NCBI GenBank assembly: GCA_003428585.1
Contig: QVQC01000053.1
Location: forward strand, 62,001 to 126,000
Source: Nioella halotolerans
Lineage (GTDB): Bacteria > Pseudomonadota > Alphaproteobacteria > Rhodobacterales > Rhodobacteraceae
DNA: 64,000 nt
Direction of reading: 5' to 3'
Shown here: in pieces, positions 42,468-52,069 of the stretch
Layout: the number at the start of each line of letters is the position of its first letter
Numbering within the stretch: the stretch's first letter is position 1
Program-made: the position numbers and the translations under genes
The notes under the pieces: generated by a model
What the model was told of the DNA's origin: nothing
Seen by the model: only the letters and a program-made list of their open reading frames with translations
Database searches by the model: none

Positions 42468-44999
42468 CTACTCGGACGCGGCGAAGCGGTCGAGCAGCCG
42501 CCGCAGATACTCAAGCTCCACCTCCGGGCGGTCCTGTTCAGCAGAGCGGCGGCGGATTTCATCGAGCAATTCGCGCGACCGGCGGAACGCCTCTTCGCGC
42601 CGTTCAAAGTTTTCCTCCGAGCCGAGCGCACCGGAATTGCCGGCCTGCCGGCCAAGCGGGTCCTGCAACGGGCGTTCGGCCTGCATGTTGCCCTCCGCCT
42701 GTCCTTGCCCGGGGTCTTCACCTTCCTCGTCGCCGGCAAGCTCGCGCCCCAAGGATTCCATGCCCTCGCGCAGCGCCTCCATCGCCTGTGACTGGCTGTC
42801 GAGCGCCTCGGCCAGATCGCCGCTGTCCAATTCCTCGATCGCCTCACGCATGGCGCGCCCGGCTTCCTCCAGCCGCTGCATCGTTTCCTCGCTGCCCGCC
42901 GTGCCGCGCCCGGGAAGGTTCTGGGCCTGTTCGCGCAATTGTTCGCGCAACTGGCGCTGACGGTCGGCAAGGCTGCCCTCGTCATTCTCCCCGCCCTCGC
43001 CGTCGCCCTGCTGATCACCGTCCTGATCGGGCTGCTCGGGGCGCGGGGCGTTCGGGTTCATCCGCTCCTGCAGGTCGCGGAAAGCGCGGTCGGCCAGTCC
43101 CTGCTGGTCGCGCAGTGTATCCTGCAAGCCTTCCATCGCCTCCTGCCCCGGGGTGCGCGGGCCGTTGGGATCGTTGCCACCTTGCGTGATCTGCATGTTT
43201 TCCATCATCTGGCGCAGCGCATCTAGCATTTCCTGCGCCTCGGCCATGCGGCCTTCCTGCATCAATTCCTCGATGCGGCGCATCATCTCCTCAAGGTCGT
43301 TCATGGTCATTTCCATGGACTCGCCTTGATTGTCAGGCTCGTCGGTGCCGTCGCCCGGCTCCGACTGGTCGGCAAGCTGTTGCATGTAATCCTGCATCGC
43401 CTCGCGCAGTTGCTGCATCAGCCGCTCGATCTCGGCGTCGCTGGCGCCCTGCCGCATCGCCTCGGCCAGACGGTCCTGTGCCCGGCGCAGCCGTTCCAGC
43501 GCGCTTGACAGGTCACCCTCCTCCAGCGTGATCGCGGCCTCCCACAGGATTTCGGCGACCTCGTCCCGCGTTTCGGTGGACACGTCATCCACCGCCGCCT
43601 CCAGCCGCCGGATCGCGCCGCGCACCTGCCGGTAGGCCTCTTCGTTGTCGAAACTTTCCCCGGGGCGGTGGGTGATCGCGCGCAGGAGCTGCGCCGTGCG
43701 CGCGGTATTCTCGCGCGACCACATAAGGTCGCGGCGCATCTCGATCAGCGCGTTGGCAACCGGGTTGAAGAACCGCCGCCCCGGCAGGCGGTCGATCTCC
43801 AGGCTGGTTCGCCCGGTCTGGCCGGCATCGTCCTCGACGCTCAGATCCAGCCGCACCGGAAGGTTGGCGAAGGGATGCTGCGACAGATCCTCGACCAGCA
43901 CCTCGGTAAAATCGTCGCGGTCGCCCGTATACGGCAACGGCAGGTCCAGCACCAGCGGCTCGCGCGGTTCGGGCGGCACGGCAAGGCCGTAGCGGCGGTC
44001 AGCGGCGTCGGCGTTCAGAGTCACCACAGCCTGCCCGCCGCGCACGCCGTAATCGTCCTCGGCCGCGTAGGTCAGGCTGACCGATCCCGGCGGCACGCCC
44101 GTGACCGGCTCGGCCAGATCGACGGCCGGCGCACGGTCGGGCAGCATCGCGATCGACCAGGCCCGCGTCTCGCCACCGTTGATTTCCAGATCGCCCGATT
44201 GTTCCAGCACGATCTGGCGCGACAGGCTGTCAGGGTCTTCCGGTGCGCTTTCCCCCGTCAGGCTGTGGCTGATCGCGATGTCGCCGGGGTCACCATAAAG
44301 CCGCAGGGTGATCCGCGACCCGGCGGGCGCCTCGAATTCCTCGGCCACGATATCGTTGAGGTAGAGCGACGGCAGCCCGGTATAAAGCGGCGGCTCGACC
44401 CAGCCTTCCCAGCTTGGCCCGGCAGTGCCGGGCAGTTGCGGCGCCCCGGCCACCGCGTCGCTGACATCGGCAACCCGCCACACCGTGCCAAAGAGCAGCG
44501 CCATGGCAAAGGCCGTCGCCGCGACGAAGCGCAGGGCGTAGGGGTCGCGGTCATGCAGGCGCAAATCCGGACGCGGCGGGCGGGCGGCGGCGGCGCACTC
44601 CGCCATCCGCGCGCGGTGTGCCTGCCAGACGGCCAGCGTTTGCGCGTCGTTTTCGCCGACCGCGGGGTGGTCGATCAGCGCGGTCAGGGGCCGCCCCGGC
44701 ATCGTCCGGTCAAGCCGGTCCATCGCCTCGGCCTGCGCCGGGATCCTGAACCGTCGCAGCCCGTGCACGAGGGCCCAGATCAGCGCCAGCCCGGCAAACC
44801 CAAGCACGCCGGCGAACGCCGGCGCGACCAGCGCATCGGCAATCCCGAAGGCCAGCGCAGCGATGGACAGCAAGAGGATGGTCCAGAACGGCCAGAAGGC
44901 CCTCACGGCCCGCTCCGCCCCAATGCCAAGGCGTGTCAGGCGCAACGGCCAGATCAGGCGCTGCAGGGTCGGTCGCGGAAGGGATGTCTTGTCGGTCAT
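42468..44999 (-). CDS. TIGR02302-family (DUF4175) large membrane protein
   Basis: This 843-residue protein starts with two or three membrane segments (to about residue 80, with another near 160-180), then a periplasmic beta-rich region and a long Gln/Glu/Met-rich helical region (about residues 500-843, with MQQLREAMQDYMQQLADQSE and many similar heptads). This layout matches an alphaproteobacterial family of unknown function found beside lysA. A role in the cell envelope is likely but unproven. It lies 81 bases after lysA. Confidence 0.88.
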   Translation of the reverse strand: MTDKTSLPRPTLQRLIWPLRLTRLGIGAERAVRAFWPFWTILLLSIAALAFGIADALVAPAFAGVLGFAGLALIWALVHGLRRFRIPAQAEAMDRLDRTMPGRPLTALIDHPAVGENDAQTLAVWQAHRARMAECAAAARPPRPDLRLHDRDPYALRFVAATAFAMALLFGTVWRVADVSDAVAGAPQLPGTAGPSWEGWVEPPLYTGLPSLYLNDIVAEEFEAPAGSRITLRLYGDPGDIAISHSLTGESAPEDPDSLSRQIVLEQSGDLEINGGETRAWSIAMLPDRAPAVDLAEPVTGVPPGSVSLTYAAEDDYGVRGGQAVVTLNADAADRRYGLAVPPEPREPLVLDLPLPYTGDRDDFTEVLVEDLSQHPFANLPVRLDLSVEDDAGQTGRTSLEIDRLPGRRFFNPVANALIEMRRDLMWSRENTARTAQLLRAITHRPGESFDNEEAYRQVRGAIRRLEAAVDDVSTETRDEVAEILWEAAITLEEGDLSSALERLRRAQDRLAEAMRQGASDAEIERLMQQLREAMQDYMQQLADQSEPGDGTDEPDNQGESMEMTMNDLEEMMRRIEELMQEGRMAEAQEMLDALRQMMENMQITQGGNDPNGPRTPGQEAMEGLQDTLRDQQGLADRAFRDLQERMNPNAPRPEQPDQDGDQQGDGEGGENDEGSLADRQRQLREQLREQAQNLPGRGTAGSEETMQRLEEAGRAMREAIEELDSGDLAEALDSQSQAMEALREGMESLGRELAGDEEGEDPGQGQAEGNMQAERPLQDPLGRQAGNSGALGSEENFERREEAFRRSRELLDEIRRRSAEQDRPEVELEYLRRLLDRFAASE

Positions 45000-45080
45000 C
45001 TGACCTTTCGCCTGTTCGGTCGGGTCCCGTGGGGCATTCTGCCGATGACGCTCACCGAGCGGAAGAGGTTTTGCCGCGGG

Positions 45081-46346
45081 TCACACCCATTCCGGGACAA
45101 TATCGCGATTGATCATTTCGTCAAATGTCGGGCGGGGGCGGATGACGGCGACGTGATCGCCCTTGACCAGAACCTCCGGGATCAGCGGCCTCGTGTTGTA
45201 TTCCGACGCCATCACCGCGCCATAGGCCCCGGCAGAGCGGAAGGCCATCAGGTCGCCCGCGCGCATCGGCGTCAAGTCGCGCTGCTTGGCGAAGGTATCA
45301 CCGCTTTCGCAGACCGGCCCGACGATGTCGAAGGGCTGGCGCGCCACCCCCGGCGCGGCTTGCACCACCGGCTCCATGTCGTGATAGGCACCATACATCG
45401 ATGGCCGGATAAGGTCGTTCATCGCCGCGTCCACGATCAGGAAATCCCGCCCCTCGCCTTCCTTCAAGTAGATGACCGAGGTCACCAAGAGCCCCGCATT
45501 CCCGGCGATCAGGCGGCCCGGCTCGATCTCCACCTCCACGTCCAGCCCCGCGACGCAGCGCTTGATCAGCGCGCCGTAATCGGTGGGCAGCGGCGGCGCC
45601 TCGTTCGACCGCGTGTAGGGAATGCCCAGACCGCCCCCGAGGTCGAGCCGCCGGATATCGTGACCGTCGGCGCGCAGCACGCGGGTCAACTCCGCCACTT
45701 TCAGGTAGGCCTGCTCGAACGGCGCCAGCTCCACCAGCTGGCTGCCGATATGCACGTCGATGCCGACAACCTCCAGCCCGGGCAGGCGGGCGGCCTCGGC
45801 ATAGACCTCCCGGGCGCGGGCAACAGGCACGCCGAACTTGTTTTCCGACTTGCCGGTGGCGATCTTTTCATGCGTGCGTGCATCGACATCCGGGTTTACC
45901 CGGATCGTGATCGGCGCCGTCGTGCCCATCGACGTTGCGACCTCCGACAACGCGCGCATCTCGGGCTCGCTCTCAACATTGAACTGGCGAATGCCGCCTT
46001 CCAAGGCCGCGCGCATGTCCGCGCGCGTCTTGCCGACGCCGGCGAAGACGATCCGCTCCCCCGGCACGCCCGCCGCCTTGGCCCGCGCATATTCGCCCCC
46101 CGAGACGACATCCATCCCGGCACCCAGCCCGGCGAGAGTTTTCAGAACCGCCTGGTTGGAATTGGCCTTCATCGCGTAGCACACCAAGTTCGGCACGCCG
46201 TCGAGCGCGTCCTTGAACAATTGGTAATGCCGGGTCAGCGTCGCGGTGGAATAGATGTAGAAGGGTGTGCCGACCTTGGCCGCGATCTGCGGCAGCGGCA
46301 CATCCTCGGCATGCAGGATGCCGCCTTTGTAAAGGAAATGGTCCAT
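45081..46346 (-). CDS. lysA: Diaminopimelate decarboxylase
   Basis: This 421-residue PLP enzyme makes lysine from meso-diaminopimelate. The PLP lysine is in CYAMKANSNQAVL, the phosphate site is GGGLGIPY, and the C-terminal CESGDTFAKQR and GAYGAVMASEYN segments supply the active-site Cys and Tyr. ATG 46346 gives the standard start MDHFLYKGGILHAEDVPL. The frame is open well upstream, but without family similarity. Confidence 0.97.
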   Translation of the reverse strand: MDHFLYKGGILHAEDVPLPQIAAKVGTPFYIYSTATLTRHYQLFKDALDGVPNLVCYAMKANSNQAVLKTLAGLGAGMDVVSGGEYARAKAAGVPGERIVFAGVGKTRADMRAALEGGIRQFNVESEPEMRALSEVATSMGTTAPITIRVNPDVDARTHEKIATGKSENKFGVPVARAREVYAEAARLPGLEVVGIDVHIGSQLVELAPFEQAYLKVAELTRVLRADGHDIRRLDLGGGLGIPYTRSNEAPPLPTDYGALIKRCVAGLDVEVEIEPGRLIAGNAGLLVTSVIYLKEGEGRDFLIVDAAMNDLIRPSMYGAYHDMEPVVQAAPGVARQPFDIVGPVCESGDTFAKQRDLTPMRAGDLMAFRSAGAYGAVMASEYNTRPLIPEVLVKGDHVAVIRPRPTFDEMINRDIVPEWV

Positions 46347-46478
46347 CGGGGTCTCCGGGGTCGGGTCAGGACGGCAGGTAGCACCGGGAACGCGGGAATC
46401 AAAGAGCAGACGGCTTGCACGGCGCACCGCCCCTGCATAGGGTGCGGCTGGATCAACCACGCGCGATGAGGTGCTGAG

Positions 46479-46940
46479 ATGAGCGGATACGAAACCCGGC
46501 TGGCAGAGATGGGCATCACCCTGCCCGACGCCCCGGCCCCGGCGGCCAATTACGTGCCCTTCGTGGTGATAGGCGACATCGTCTATGTCTCGGGCCAGAT
46601 TTCCAGCGACGCGGGCGGCCTGATCACCGGCAAGCTGGGGGCTGACCTGACCACCGATGAGGGCGCCGCCGCCGCGAAATCCTGCGCGATCAGCCTGCTG
46701 GCACAGGTCAAGGCGGCCTGCGGCGGCGATCTCGACCGGCTGGTTCGGGTCGTCAAGCTGACCGGGTTCGTCAATTCCACCGCGGATTACATCGAGCAGC
46801 CCAAGGTCGTGAACGGCGCCTCCGATTTTCTTGTCGAGGCGCTGGGCGAGGCCGGGCAGCACAGCCGCTCCGCCGTGTCCGCCGGGTCGTTGCCGCTTGG
46901 CGTCGCGGTGGAGATCGAGGGGATCTTCCAGATCGGCTGA
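46479..46940 (+). CDS. RidA-family protein
   Basis: This 153-residue protein is of the YjgF/YER057c/UK114 (Rid) type in its longer subgroup, with VVIGDIVYVSGQISSDAGGL and SAVSAGSLPLGVAVEIEGIF. RidA proteins hydrolyse reactive enamine/imine intermediates, but the exact subgroup function is unknown. It is divergent from lysA across 132 bases. It lacks the canonical Arg-containing C-terminal signature RSAVEVAxLP in its exact form, so canonical RidA activity is not assured. Confidence 0.88.
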   Translation: MSGYETRLAEMGITLPDAPAPAANYVPFVVIGDIVYVSGQISSDAGGLITGKLGADLTTDEGAAAAKSCAISLLAQVKAACGGDLDRLVRVVKLTGFVNSTADYIEQPKVVNGASDFLVEALGEAGQHSRSAVSAGSLPLGVAVEIEGIFQIG

Positions 46941-47021
46941 TCCGGCGCCACCGTTTCGTGACCGCGATTGACCTTCGCGTGCAACGGCCCATGTTGATGG
47001 CAGCATGCGCGAAGGACGATT

Positions 47022-48212
47022 ATGGACGGCGAAACCCCGATCGACGTGACCGCCCACGCCAGCCTGTCGGACATCCCGGCAGGGGACTGGGACGCCTGCG
47101 CCTGCCCGGAAGCCGCGGATGGCGGCCTGCCGCATGACCCGTTCACCACGCACCGGTTCCTGAGCGCGCTGGAAGACAGCGGGTCGGTCGGGCCCGGCAC
47201 CGGCTGGCAGCCGCGCTACCTGCTGGCGCGGGCGGGCGGCCAGCCCATTGCCGCCGCCCCGCTTTATGCCAAGGGCCACAGCCAGGGCGAATACATCTTC
47301 GATCACAACTGGGGCCATGCCTATGAACGGGCCGGCGGGCGCTACTACCCCAAGCTGCAGATCGCCGTTCCCTTCACGCCGGCCACCGGCCGCCGCTTCC
47401 TGACCCGGCCGGGTTGGGAAGAGACAGGCCGCGCCGCCCTGCTGCAAGGGGCCATGCAACTGGCCGAGGATAACGGGCTGTCATCCCTGCACGTCACCTT
47501 CTGCACCGAGGCGGAGGCCGAACAGGGTGCACGGATGGGCCTTCTGCACCGCGTCACGCAGCAGTTTCACTGGGAAAACCGGGGGTATGACAGCTTCGAC
47601 GATTTCCTCGCCAGCCTGTCCTCGCGCAAGCGCAAGACATTGCGCAAGGAACGCGCGCAGGCGCATGCCTTCGGTGGCGAGATCGTGCAGCTGACGGGCG
47701 ATGACCTGCGGCTCGAACACTGGGACGCCTTCTGGCACTTCTACCAGGACACGGGGGCGCGAAAATGGGGCACACCCTACCTGACACGGGCCTTCTTCGA
47801 TATCGCGCATGACACGATGCGCGACGACATCCTGATGGTGCTGGCGCTGCGCGACGGTCGGCCGGTGGCGGGCGCGCTCAACTTCATCGGGCGCGACGTG
47901 CTTTATGGCCGCTACTGGGGCTGTATCGAGCATCACCCCTGCCTGCATTTCGAATTATGCTACTATCAAGCGATCGAGGCCGCGATTGCCCGCGGCCAGT
48001 CGCGCGTCGAGGCGGGTGCGCAGGGCGAACACAAGCTGGCGCGCGGGTACCTGCCGATGCCGACCCATTCGCTGCACTGGCTGCGTGACCCCGGTTTTTC
48101 CGAGGCCGTGGCGCGCTACCTTGAAGCAGAGCGGACCGCGATCGAGGAGGAAATCGAGATCCTCACCGACTATGGACCTTTCCGAAAAATCCAAGTGGAG
48201 GAACAGGAATGA
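47022..48212 (+). CDS. COG3146-type putative N-acyltransferase
   Basis: This 396-residue protein belongs to the FemAB-like GNAT group sometimes called peptidogalycan biosynthesis protein (PF04339). Typical segments are [60 protein letters not shown] and [14 protein letters not shown]. The substrate is unknown. Its end overlaps phhB by four bases, so the two are cotranscribed. Confidence 0.88.
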   Translation: MDGETPIDVTAHASLSDIPAGDWDACACPEAADGGLPHDPFTTHRFLSALEDSGSVGPGTGWQPRYLLARAGGQPIAAAPLYAKGHSQGEYIFDHNWGHAYERAGGRYYPKLQIAVPFTPATGRRFLTRPGWEETGRAALLQGAMQLAEDNGLSSLHVTFCTEAEAEQGARMGLLHRVTQQFHWENRGYDSFDDFLASLSSRKRKTLRKERAQAHAFGGEIVQLTGDDLRLEHWDAFWHFYQDTGARKWGTPYLTRAFFDIAHDTMRDDILMVLALRDGRPVAGALNFIGRDVLYGRYWGCIEHHPCLHFELCYYQAIEAAIARGQSRVEAGAQGEHKLARGYLPMPTHSLHWLRDPGFSEAVARYLEAERTAIEEEIEILTDYGPFRKIQVEEQE

Positions 48213-48505
48213 CCGAGAAACTCTCCGACGCACAGCGTGACGAGATGCTGATGCCCCTGCTGCAAAACGGCTGGGAAATGGTCGACGGGCGTGACGCTAT
48301 CGCCAAGACCTATCGCTTTGCCAATTTCGTGGACGCCTTCGGCTGGATGACCCGGGCCGCGATCCATGCGGAAAAATGGAACCACCATCCCGAATGGTCG
48401 AATGTTTACAAGACGGTGGAGGTCACGCTGACCACCCACGACGTGGGTGGCCTGAGCGAACTGGACGTGAAGCTGGCCACGAAGATGGACGCGCTGGCCG
48501 GCTGA
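48209..48505 (+). CDS. phhB: Pterin-4a-carbinolamine dehydratase
   Basis: This 98-residue protein has the full PCD signature, [20 protein letters not shown] followed by [12 protein letters not shown], with the active-site His residues. It regenerates tetrahydropterin cofactor after phenylalanine hydroxylase or serves molybdopterin/folate metabolism. No hydroxylase gene is nearby. Confidence 0.95.
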   Translation: MTEKLSDAQRDEMLMPLLQNGWEMVDGRDAIAKTYRFANFVDAFGWMTRAAIHAEKWNHHPEWSNVYKTVEVTLTTHDVGGLSELDVKLATKMDALAG

Positions 48506-48515
48506 TACCGCGTGG

Positions 48516-48737
48516 TCAGGCCATTTCGGCGGCGTCTTGCGCGATGCGCGGGATCTCGCTGCGGTGCATGCCAAGATCGGCAAGGTCACGATCGCTGAGC
48601 GCGTGCAGCTCGCGGACCGTGCGGCTGTAGACAGCGCGGCGCTTGGCATGCGCGTCAAGCGTATCGCGGAGTTTCTGGAAACGCGCCTTGAGACCGAATT
48701 GACCGGCCAGTGACTGGCTAAAAAGGGCTTGGGCCAT
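48516..48737 (-). CDS. DUF1127 small protein
   Basis: This 73-residue basic protein ends in a YjiS-like DUF1127 domain (RELHALSDRDLADLGMHRSE). Similar small proteins in alphaproteobacteria have been linked to RNA and phosphate/stress control, but this one is untested. It lies 10 bases from the convergent phhB. The 197 bases upstream contain no gene and should carry its promoter; I see no clear motif there. Confidence 0.88.
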   Translation of the reverse strand: MAQALFSQSLAGQFGLKARFQKLRDTLDAHAKRRAVYSRTVRELHALSDRDLADLGMHRSEIPRIAQDAAEMA

Positions 48738-48934
48738 GGGGGGCCTCCTTTGGTTGAGTGACGCCGGATTGCGCCTTCACCATTGGATATAGGCCCATGC
48801 TGCACCTGCACAATCGACAGGCCGGTATTGCCGCCATGCAGCATCGGCAAGGCTCCGGGGCGGGATTTGCCGAATCTTTGATCATCGGCCTTGGGGAAGG
48901 GCGCGATGGACGGCGCCCTTCCCCACAATGCATG

Positions 48935-49423
48935 TCAGACCTGTTCGAGCAGGGTTTCCCCGGCAGAAGCCTCGCAGACACCGGGGTTTTCCTCGATATT
49001 CAGCACCTTGACCACGCCATCCTCGACCAGCATCGCGTAGCGCTTCGACCGGTCAATCAGCCCGGCGGGCGGGGCGGTGAAATCCATGCCCATCGCCTTG
49101 GTCAACTCGGCCGTGGAATCCCCCAAGAGGATAATCCCCGCCTCGTCCGCGCCGGTCGAGTCTGCCCAAGCCTGCATCACGAACGGGTCATTCACGGACA
49201 GGCAGATGATCTCGTCGACGCCTTTTTTCGCGAACGCCTCCTTGTTGCGCATGAAGCTGGGCAGATGGGCCGAGGTGCACGTGCCGGTAAAGGCCCCCGG
49301 CAGGCCGAAGATCACCACCTTGCGCCCGGACAGCAGCGGCGCCAGCGCCACCTGTTCCGGCCCCTCGTCGCCCATGCGCAGAAGCGTGGCCTCGGGCAGT
49401 TTGTCACCAACGGAGATTGTCAT
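48935..49423 (-). CDS. Peroxiredoxin, Prx5 type
   Basis: This 162-residue thiol peroxidase has the peroxidatic Cys near residue 49 in GLPGAFTGTCTSAHLPSF; the usual PGAFTPTCS motif has Gly in place of Pro. A further Cys at residue 72 (IICLSVNDP) and one in the C-terminal NPGVCEASAGE may resolve it. It reduces hydrogen peroxide and organic peroxides in the cytoplasm. It is divergent from an FAD-dependent reductase gene. Confidence 0.92.
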   Translation of the reverse strand: MTISVGDKLPEATLLRMGDEGPEQVALAPLLSGRKVVIFGLPGAFTGTCTSAHLPSFMRNKEAFAKKGVDEIICLSVNDPFVMQAWADSTGADEAGIILLGDSTAELTKAMGMDFTAPPAGLIDRSKRYAMLVEDGVVKVLNIEENPGVCEASAGETLLEQV

Positions 49424-49504
49424 GGTTTTCCTTTCGCGCGTGTTGCATTACGCATTCGATATAGCCTCGCGGTAGCGGCGGGGCCATGGCAGCGGGGGAA
49501 ATTC

Positions 49505-50710
49505 ATGTCGCATATCGTCGTGATCGGGGCCGGGCAGGCCGGCGCGTCGCTGGTCGCAAAGCTGCGGTCATCGGGCCATGCGGACGATATCACCCTGATC
49601 GGCGCGGAACCCGCGCCCCCCTATCAGCGCCCGCCGCTGTCCAAGGGCTATCTTCTGGGCGAGATGGCGCGCGAGCGGCTGTTCCTGCGGCCCGAAAGCT
49701 ATTACGCCGAAAACGGCATTACCCTGCGCCTCGGCCGACCGGTCACCGCGATCGACGCGGGGCGCAAGACCGTCACCCTTGGCGATGAGACGCTCGCCTA
49801 TGACCAGCTGGCGCTGACCACCGGCTCCGTCCCCCGCCGCCTGCCCGCCGCCATCGGGGGCGATTTGCCGGGCGTCCATGTCGTGCGCACGCTGGCCGAT
49901 GTGGATGCCATGGCCCCCGGCGTCGCACAGGGGCAGCGCGTGCTGATCGTGGGCGGCGGCTATATCGGGCTGGAGGCCGCGGCGGTCTGCGCCAAGAGCG
50001 GCATGCAGGTGACGCTGGTGGAAATGGCCGAACGGATCCTCCAACGGGTCGCCTGCCCCGAAACCTCCGCCTATTTCCGTGACCTGCACCGCGCCCATGG
50101 CGTCGATATCCGCGAGGGCGTCGGGCTGAGCCATCTGACGGGCGAGGACCATGTCACGGGCGCACGGCTTTCCGATGGGTCGGACCTGTCGCTCGACATG
50201 GTGATCGTCGGTGTCGGGATCAGCCCGGGCACCGGTCTGGCCGAGGCGGCGGGGCTGGACATCGAGAACGGCATCCGGACCAATGCCCAAGGCCGCACCA
50301 GCGACCCGACTATCTGGGCCGCCGGCGATTGCGCCTCCTTTCCCTACAAGGGCGCGCGCATCCGGCTGGAAAGCGTGCAGAACGCCATTGATCAGGCCGA
50401 ATGCGTGGCGGAAAACATCATGGGCGCGGGCAGAGACTATGTGCCGGAGCCATGGTTCTGGTCGGACCAGTATGACACCAAGCTGCAAATCGCCGGCCTC
50501 AATACCGGCTATGACGCGGTCGTGACGCGCCAGACCGACGGCAGCCTGTCGCACTGGTATTACGCGGGCGAAACGCTTCTGGCCGTCGACGCGATCAACG
50601 ACCCGCGCGGCTACATGGTGGGCAAGAGGTTGCTCTCCATGGGCAAATCGCCCGGCAAGGCGGCGGTGGCCGACCCCGCGACCGACCTCAAGGCGCTGCT
50701 GAAAGCGTGA
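49505..50710 (+). CDS. FAD-dependent NAD(P)H oxidoreductase (ferredoxin reductase type)
   Basis: This 401-residue protein has an N-terminal FAD motif (VVIGAGQAGASLVAKLR), the QRPPLSKGYL segment, an NAD motif (VLIVGGGYIGLEAAAVCAKS) and the second FAD motif (TIWAAGDCASFPYKG). This is the layout of putidaredoxin/rhodocoxin reductases, which pass electrons from NADH to a [2Fe-2S] ferredoxin. Its ferredoxin partner is not adjacent. ATG 49505 has GGGGGA upstream. The end overlaps rsmD by four bases. Confidence 0.9.
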   Translation: MSHIVVIGAGQAGASLVAKLRSSGHADDITLIGAEPAPPYQRPPLSKGYLLGEMARERLFLRPESYYAENGITLRLGRPVTAIDAGRKTVTLGDETLAYDQLALTTGSVPRRLPAAIGGDLPGVHVVRTLADVDAMAPGVAQGQRVLIVGGGYIGLEAAAVCAKSGMQVTLVEMAERILQRVACPETSAYFRDLHRAHGVDIREGVGLSHLTGEDHVTGARLSDGSDLSLDMVIVGVGISPGTGLAEAAGLDIENGIRTNAQGRTSDPTIWAAGDCASFPYKGARIRLESVQNAIDQAECVAENIMGAGRDYVPEPWFWSDQYDTKLQIAGLNTGYDAVVTRQTDGSLSHWYYAGETLLAVDAINDPRGYMVGKRLLSMGKSPGKAAVADPATDLKALLKA

Positions 50711-51279
50711 GGATCATCGCCGGCACATACCGCGGCAAGCGACTGGCCTCGGTCGGCACGGGCGATGCCGGCGCGCATCTGCGCCCCACCACCGACCGGG
50801 TGCGCGAGAGCCTGTTCAACGTCATCGCCAGCGGCAAGCACGGCGACCCGATCACCGGCGCGCGGGTGCTGGACCTGTTCGCGGGGACCGGCGCGCTGGG
50901 GCTAGAGGCGCTGAGCCGGGGTGCGGCGCATGTCACCTTCGTCGAGGACGGCACGGCGGCGCGTGCGCTCTTGCGCGAGAACGTGGCGCTGTGTTCCGCG
51001 CAGGGCGTGACCAAGGTCTTTCGCCGCGACGCGACCGACCTCGGGCCGGTGAAGGGGGCCGCGTTCGACCTGATCTTTCTCGACCCGCCATACGGGCGGT
51101 GCCTTGGGGAAAAGGCTCTGGCCTCGGCACTGGCAGGCGGCTGGATCGCACCCGGCGCGCTGATCGTGTGGGAGGACAGCACCCCGCCCCTGCCGCCGCC
51201 GGGCCTGACCCAACTCGACCAGCGCCGCTACGGCGACACGCTGGTCACGATCCTGCGCCATGAAGGACCCCGGACATGA
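50707..51279 (+). CDS. rsmD: 16S rRNA (guanine966-N2)-methyltransferase
   Basis: This 190-residue SAM-dependent methyltransferase has the RsmD start MRIIAGTYRGKRLAS, the SAM motif VLDLFAGTGALGLEALSRGA and the catalytic motif DPPYGR. It starts with GTG overlapping the previous stop codon by four bases and overlaps the next gene by four bases. Confidence 0.95.
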   Translation: MRIIAGTYRGKRLASVGTGDAGAHLRPTTDRVRESLFNVIASGKHGDPITGARVLDLFAGTGALGLEALSRGAAHVTFVEDGTAARALLRENVALCSAQGVTKVFRRDATDLGPVKGAAFDLIFLDPPYGRCLGEKALASALAGGWIAPGALIVWEDSTPPLPPPGLTQLDQRRYGDTLVTILRHEGPRT

Positions 51280-51926
51280 CCCGCCCCGAACTTGTGATTT
51301 TCGACTGCGACGGGGTGCTGGTGGACAGCGAAACCGTGTCCAACGTGGTTCTGGCCGAAAACCTGACCCGCCACGGGCTGCCGATGACGCCGGATCGCTG
51401 CATGGATCTGTTCGTCGGCGGCACCATGGCCTCGGTCGGCGACACGGCGCGCGGGATGGGCGCCGATCTGCCGGCGGGTTGGATAGACGACGTCTACGCC
51501 GAGATTTACGCTGCCCTGCGCGTTGGCGTCGATGTGGTGGCAGGCATTCCCGACCTGCTGGACCGGCTGGATAGCGCGGCCATTCCCTATGCCGTGGGGT
51601 CCAACGGGAGCGACGACAAGATGGAGATCACCCTTGGCCAGACCGGTCTGAAACCCCGGTTCGGGGATGCGATCTTCTCGGCCCATACGCTTGGCACCGC
51701 CAAGCCCGATCCGGGCCTGTATCTTGCCGCTGCCGCGCATTTCAGCGTCGATCCTGCCCGCGCCGTGGTGGTGGAGGATAGCGCGAACGGCGCGACGGCT
51801 GCCGCCCGCGCGGGGATGCGGTGCCTTGGCTATGCGCCGGACGGGGATGGCGCGGCCCTCGCCGCGACGGGGGCCGAGGTTTTCGAAAAGATGATCCACG
51901 TCCCCCGCCTGCTCGGGTTGGACTAA
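51276..51926 (+). CDS. HAD-superfamily phosphatase (beta-phosphoglucomutase/Gph-like)
   Basis: This 216-residue hydrolase has motif I IFDCDGVLVDSE with the nucleophile Asp, motif II GSNGSDDKM, the Lys of motif III in GTAKPDPGLYL and motif IV VEDSANGATAA. The cap domain is helical and of Gph type. The substrate is unknown. It is cotranscribed with rsmD. Confidence 0.9.
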   Translation: MTRPELVIFDCDGVLVDSETVSNVVLAENLTRHGLPMTPDRCMDLFVGGTMASVGDTARGMGADLPAGWIDDVYAEIYAALRVGVDVVAGIPDLLDRLDSAAIPYAVGSNGSDDKMEITLGQTGLKPRFGDAIFSAHTLGTAKPDPGLYLAAAAHFSVDPARAVVVEDSANGATAAARAGMRCLGYAPDGDGAALAATGAEVFEKMIHVPRLLGLD

Positions 51927-52027
51927 GGCAAAGCGCGGGCCGCCCCCGACACGCTTCGAAATCCAAGCCGAAAACCGCCCCCCGCGACAGCTTGTGCTTC
52001 TTGTCCCTGTGGCCACAATATGCGACC

Positions 52028-52046
52028 GTTCTGTGCAAATCAGAAC
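52028..52046. promoter_or_regulatory. Perfect dyad upstream of recQ
   Basis: GTTCTG (52028-52033) and CAGAAC (52041-52046) form a perfect six-base inverted repeat with a seven-base centre, 24 bases before the recQ ATG. It shares GTTC half-sites with alphaproteobacterial LexA boxes, but those are usually direct GTTC-N7-GTTC, so LexA control is only a possibility. Confidence 0.4.
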
Positions 52047-52069
52047 AATCCAGAGCAGCCCGACCGCCC

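Noticed and set aside
46347..47459. N-terminal extension of lysA
   Set aside because: It overlaps the RidA-family gene on the other strand and has no similarity to diaminopimelate decarboxylase.
52028..52046. Calling the recQ dyad a LexA box
   Set aside because: The half-sites are inverted, whereas the known alphaproteobacterial box is a direct repeat; kept only as an uncertain operator.
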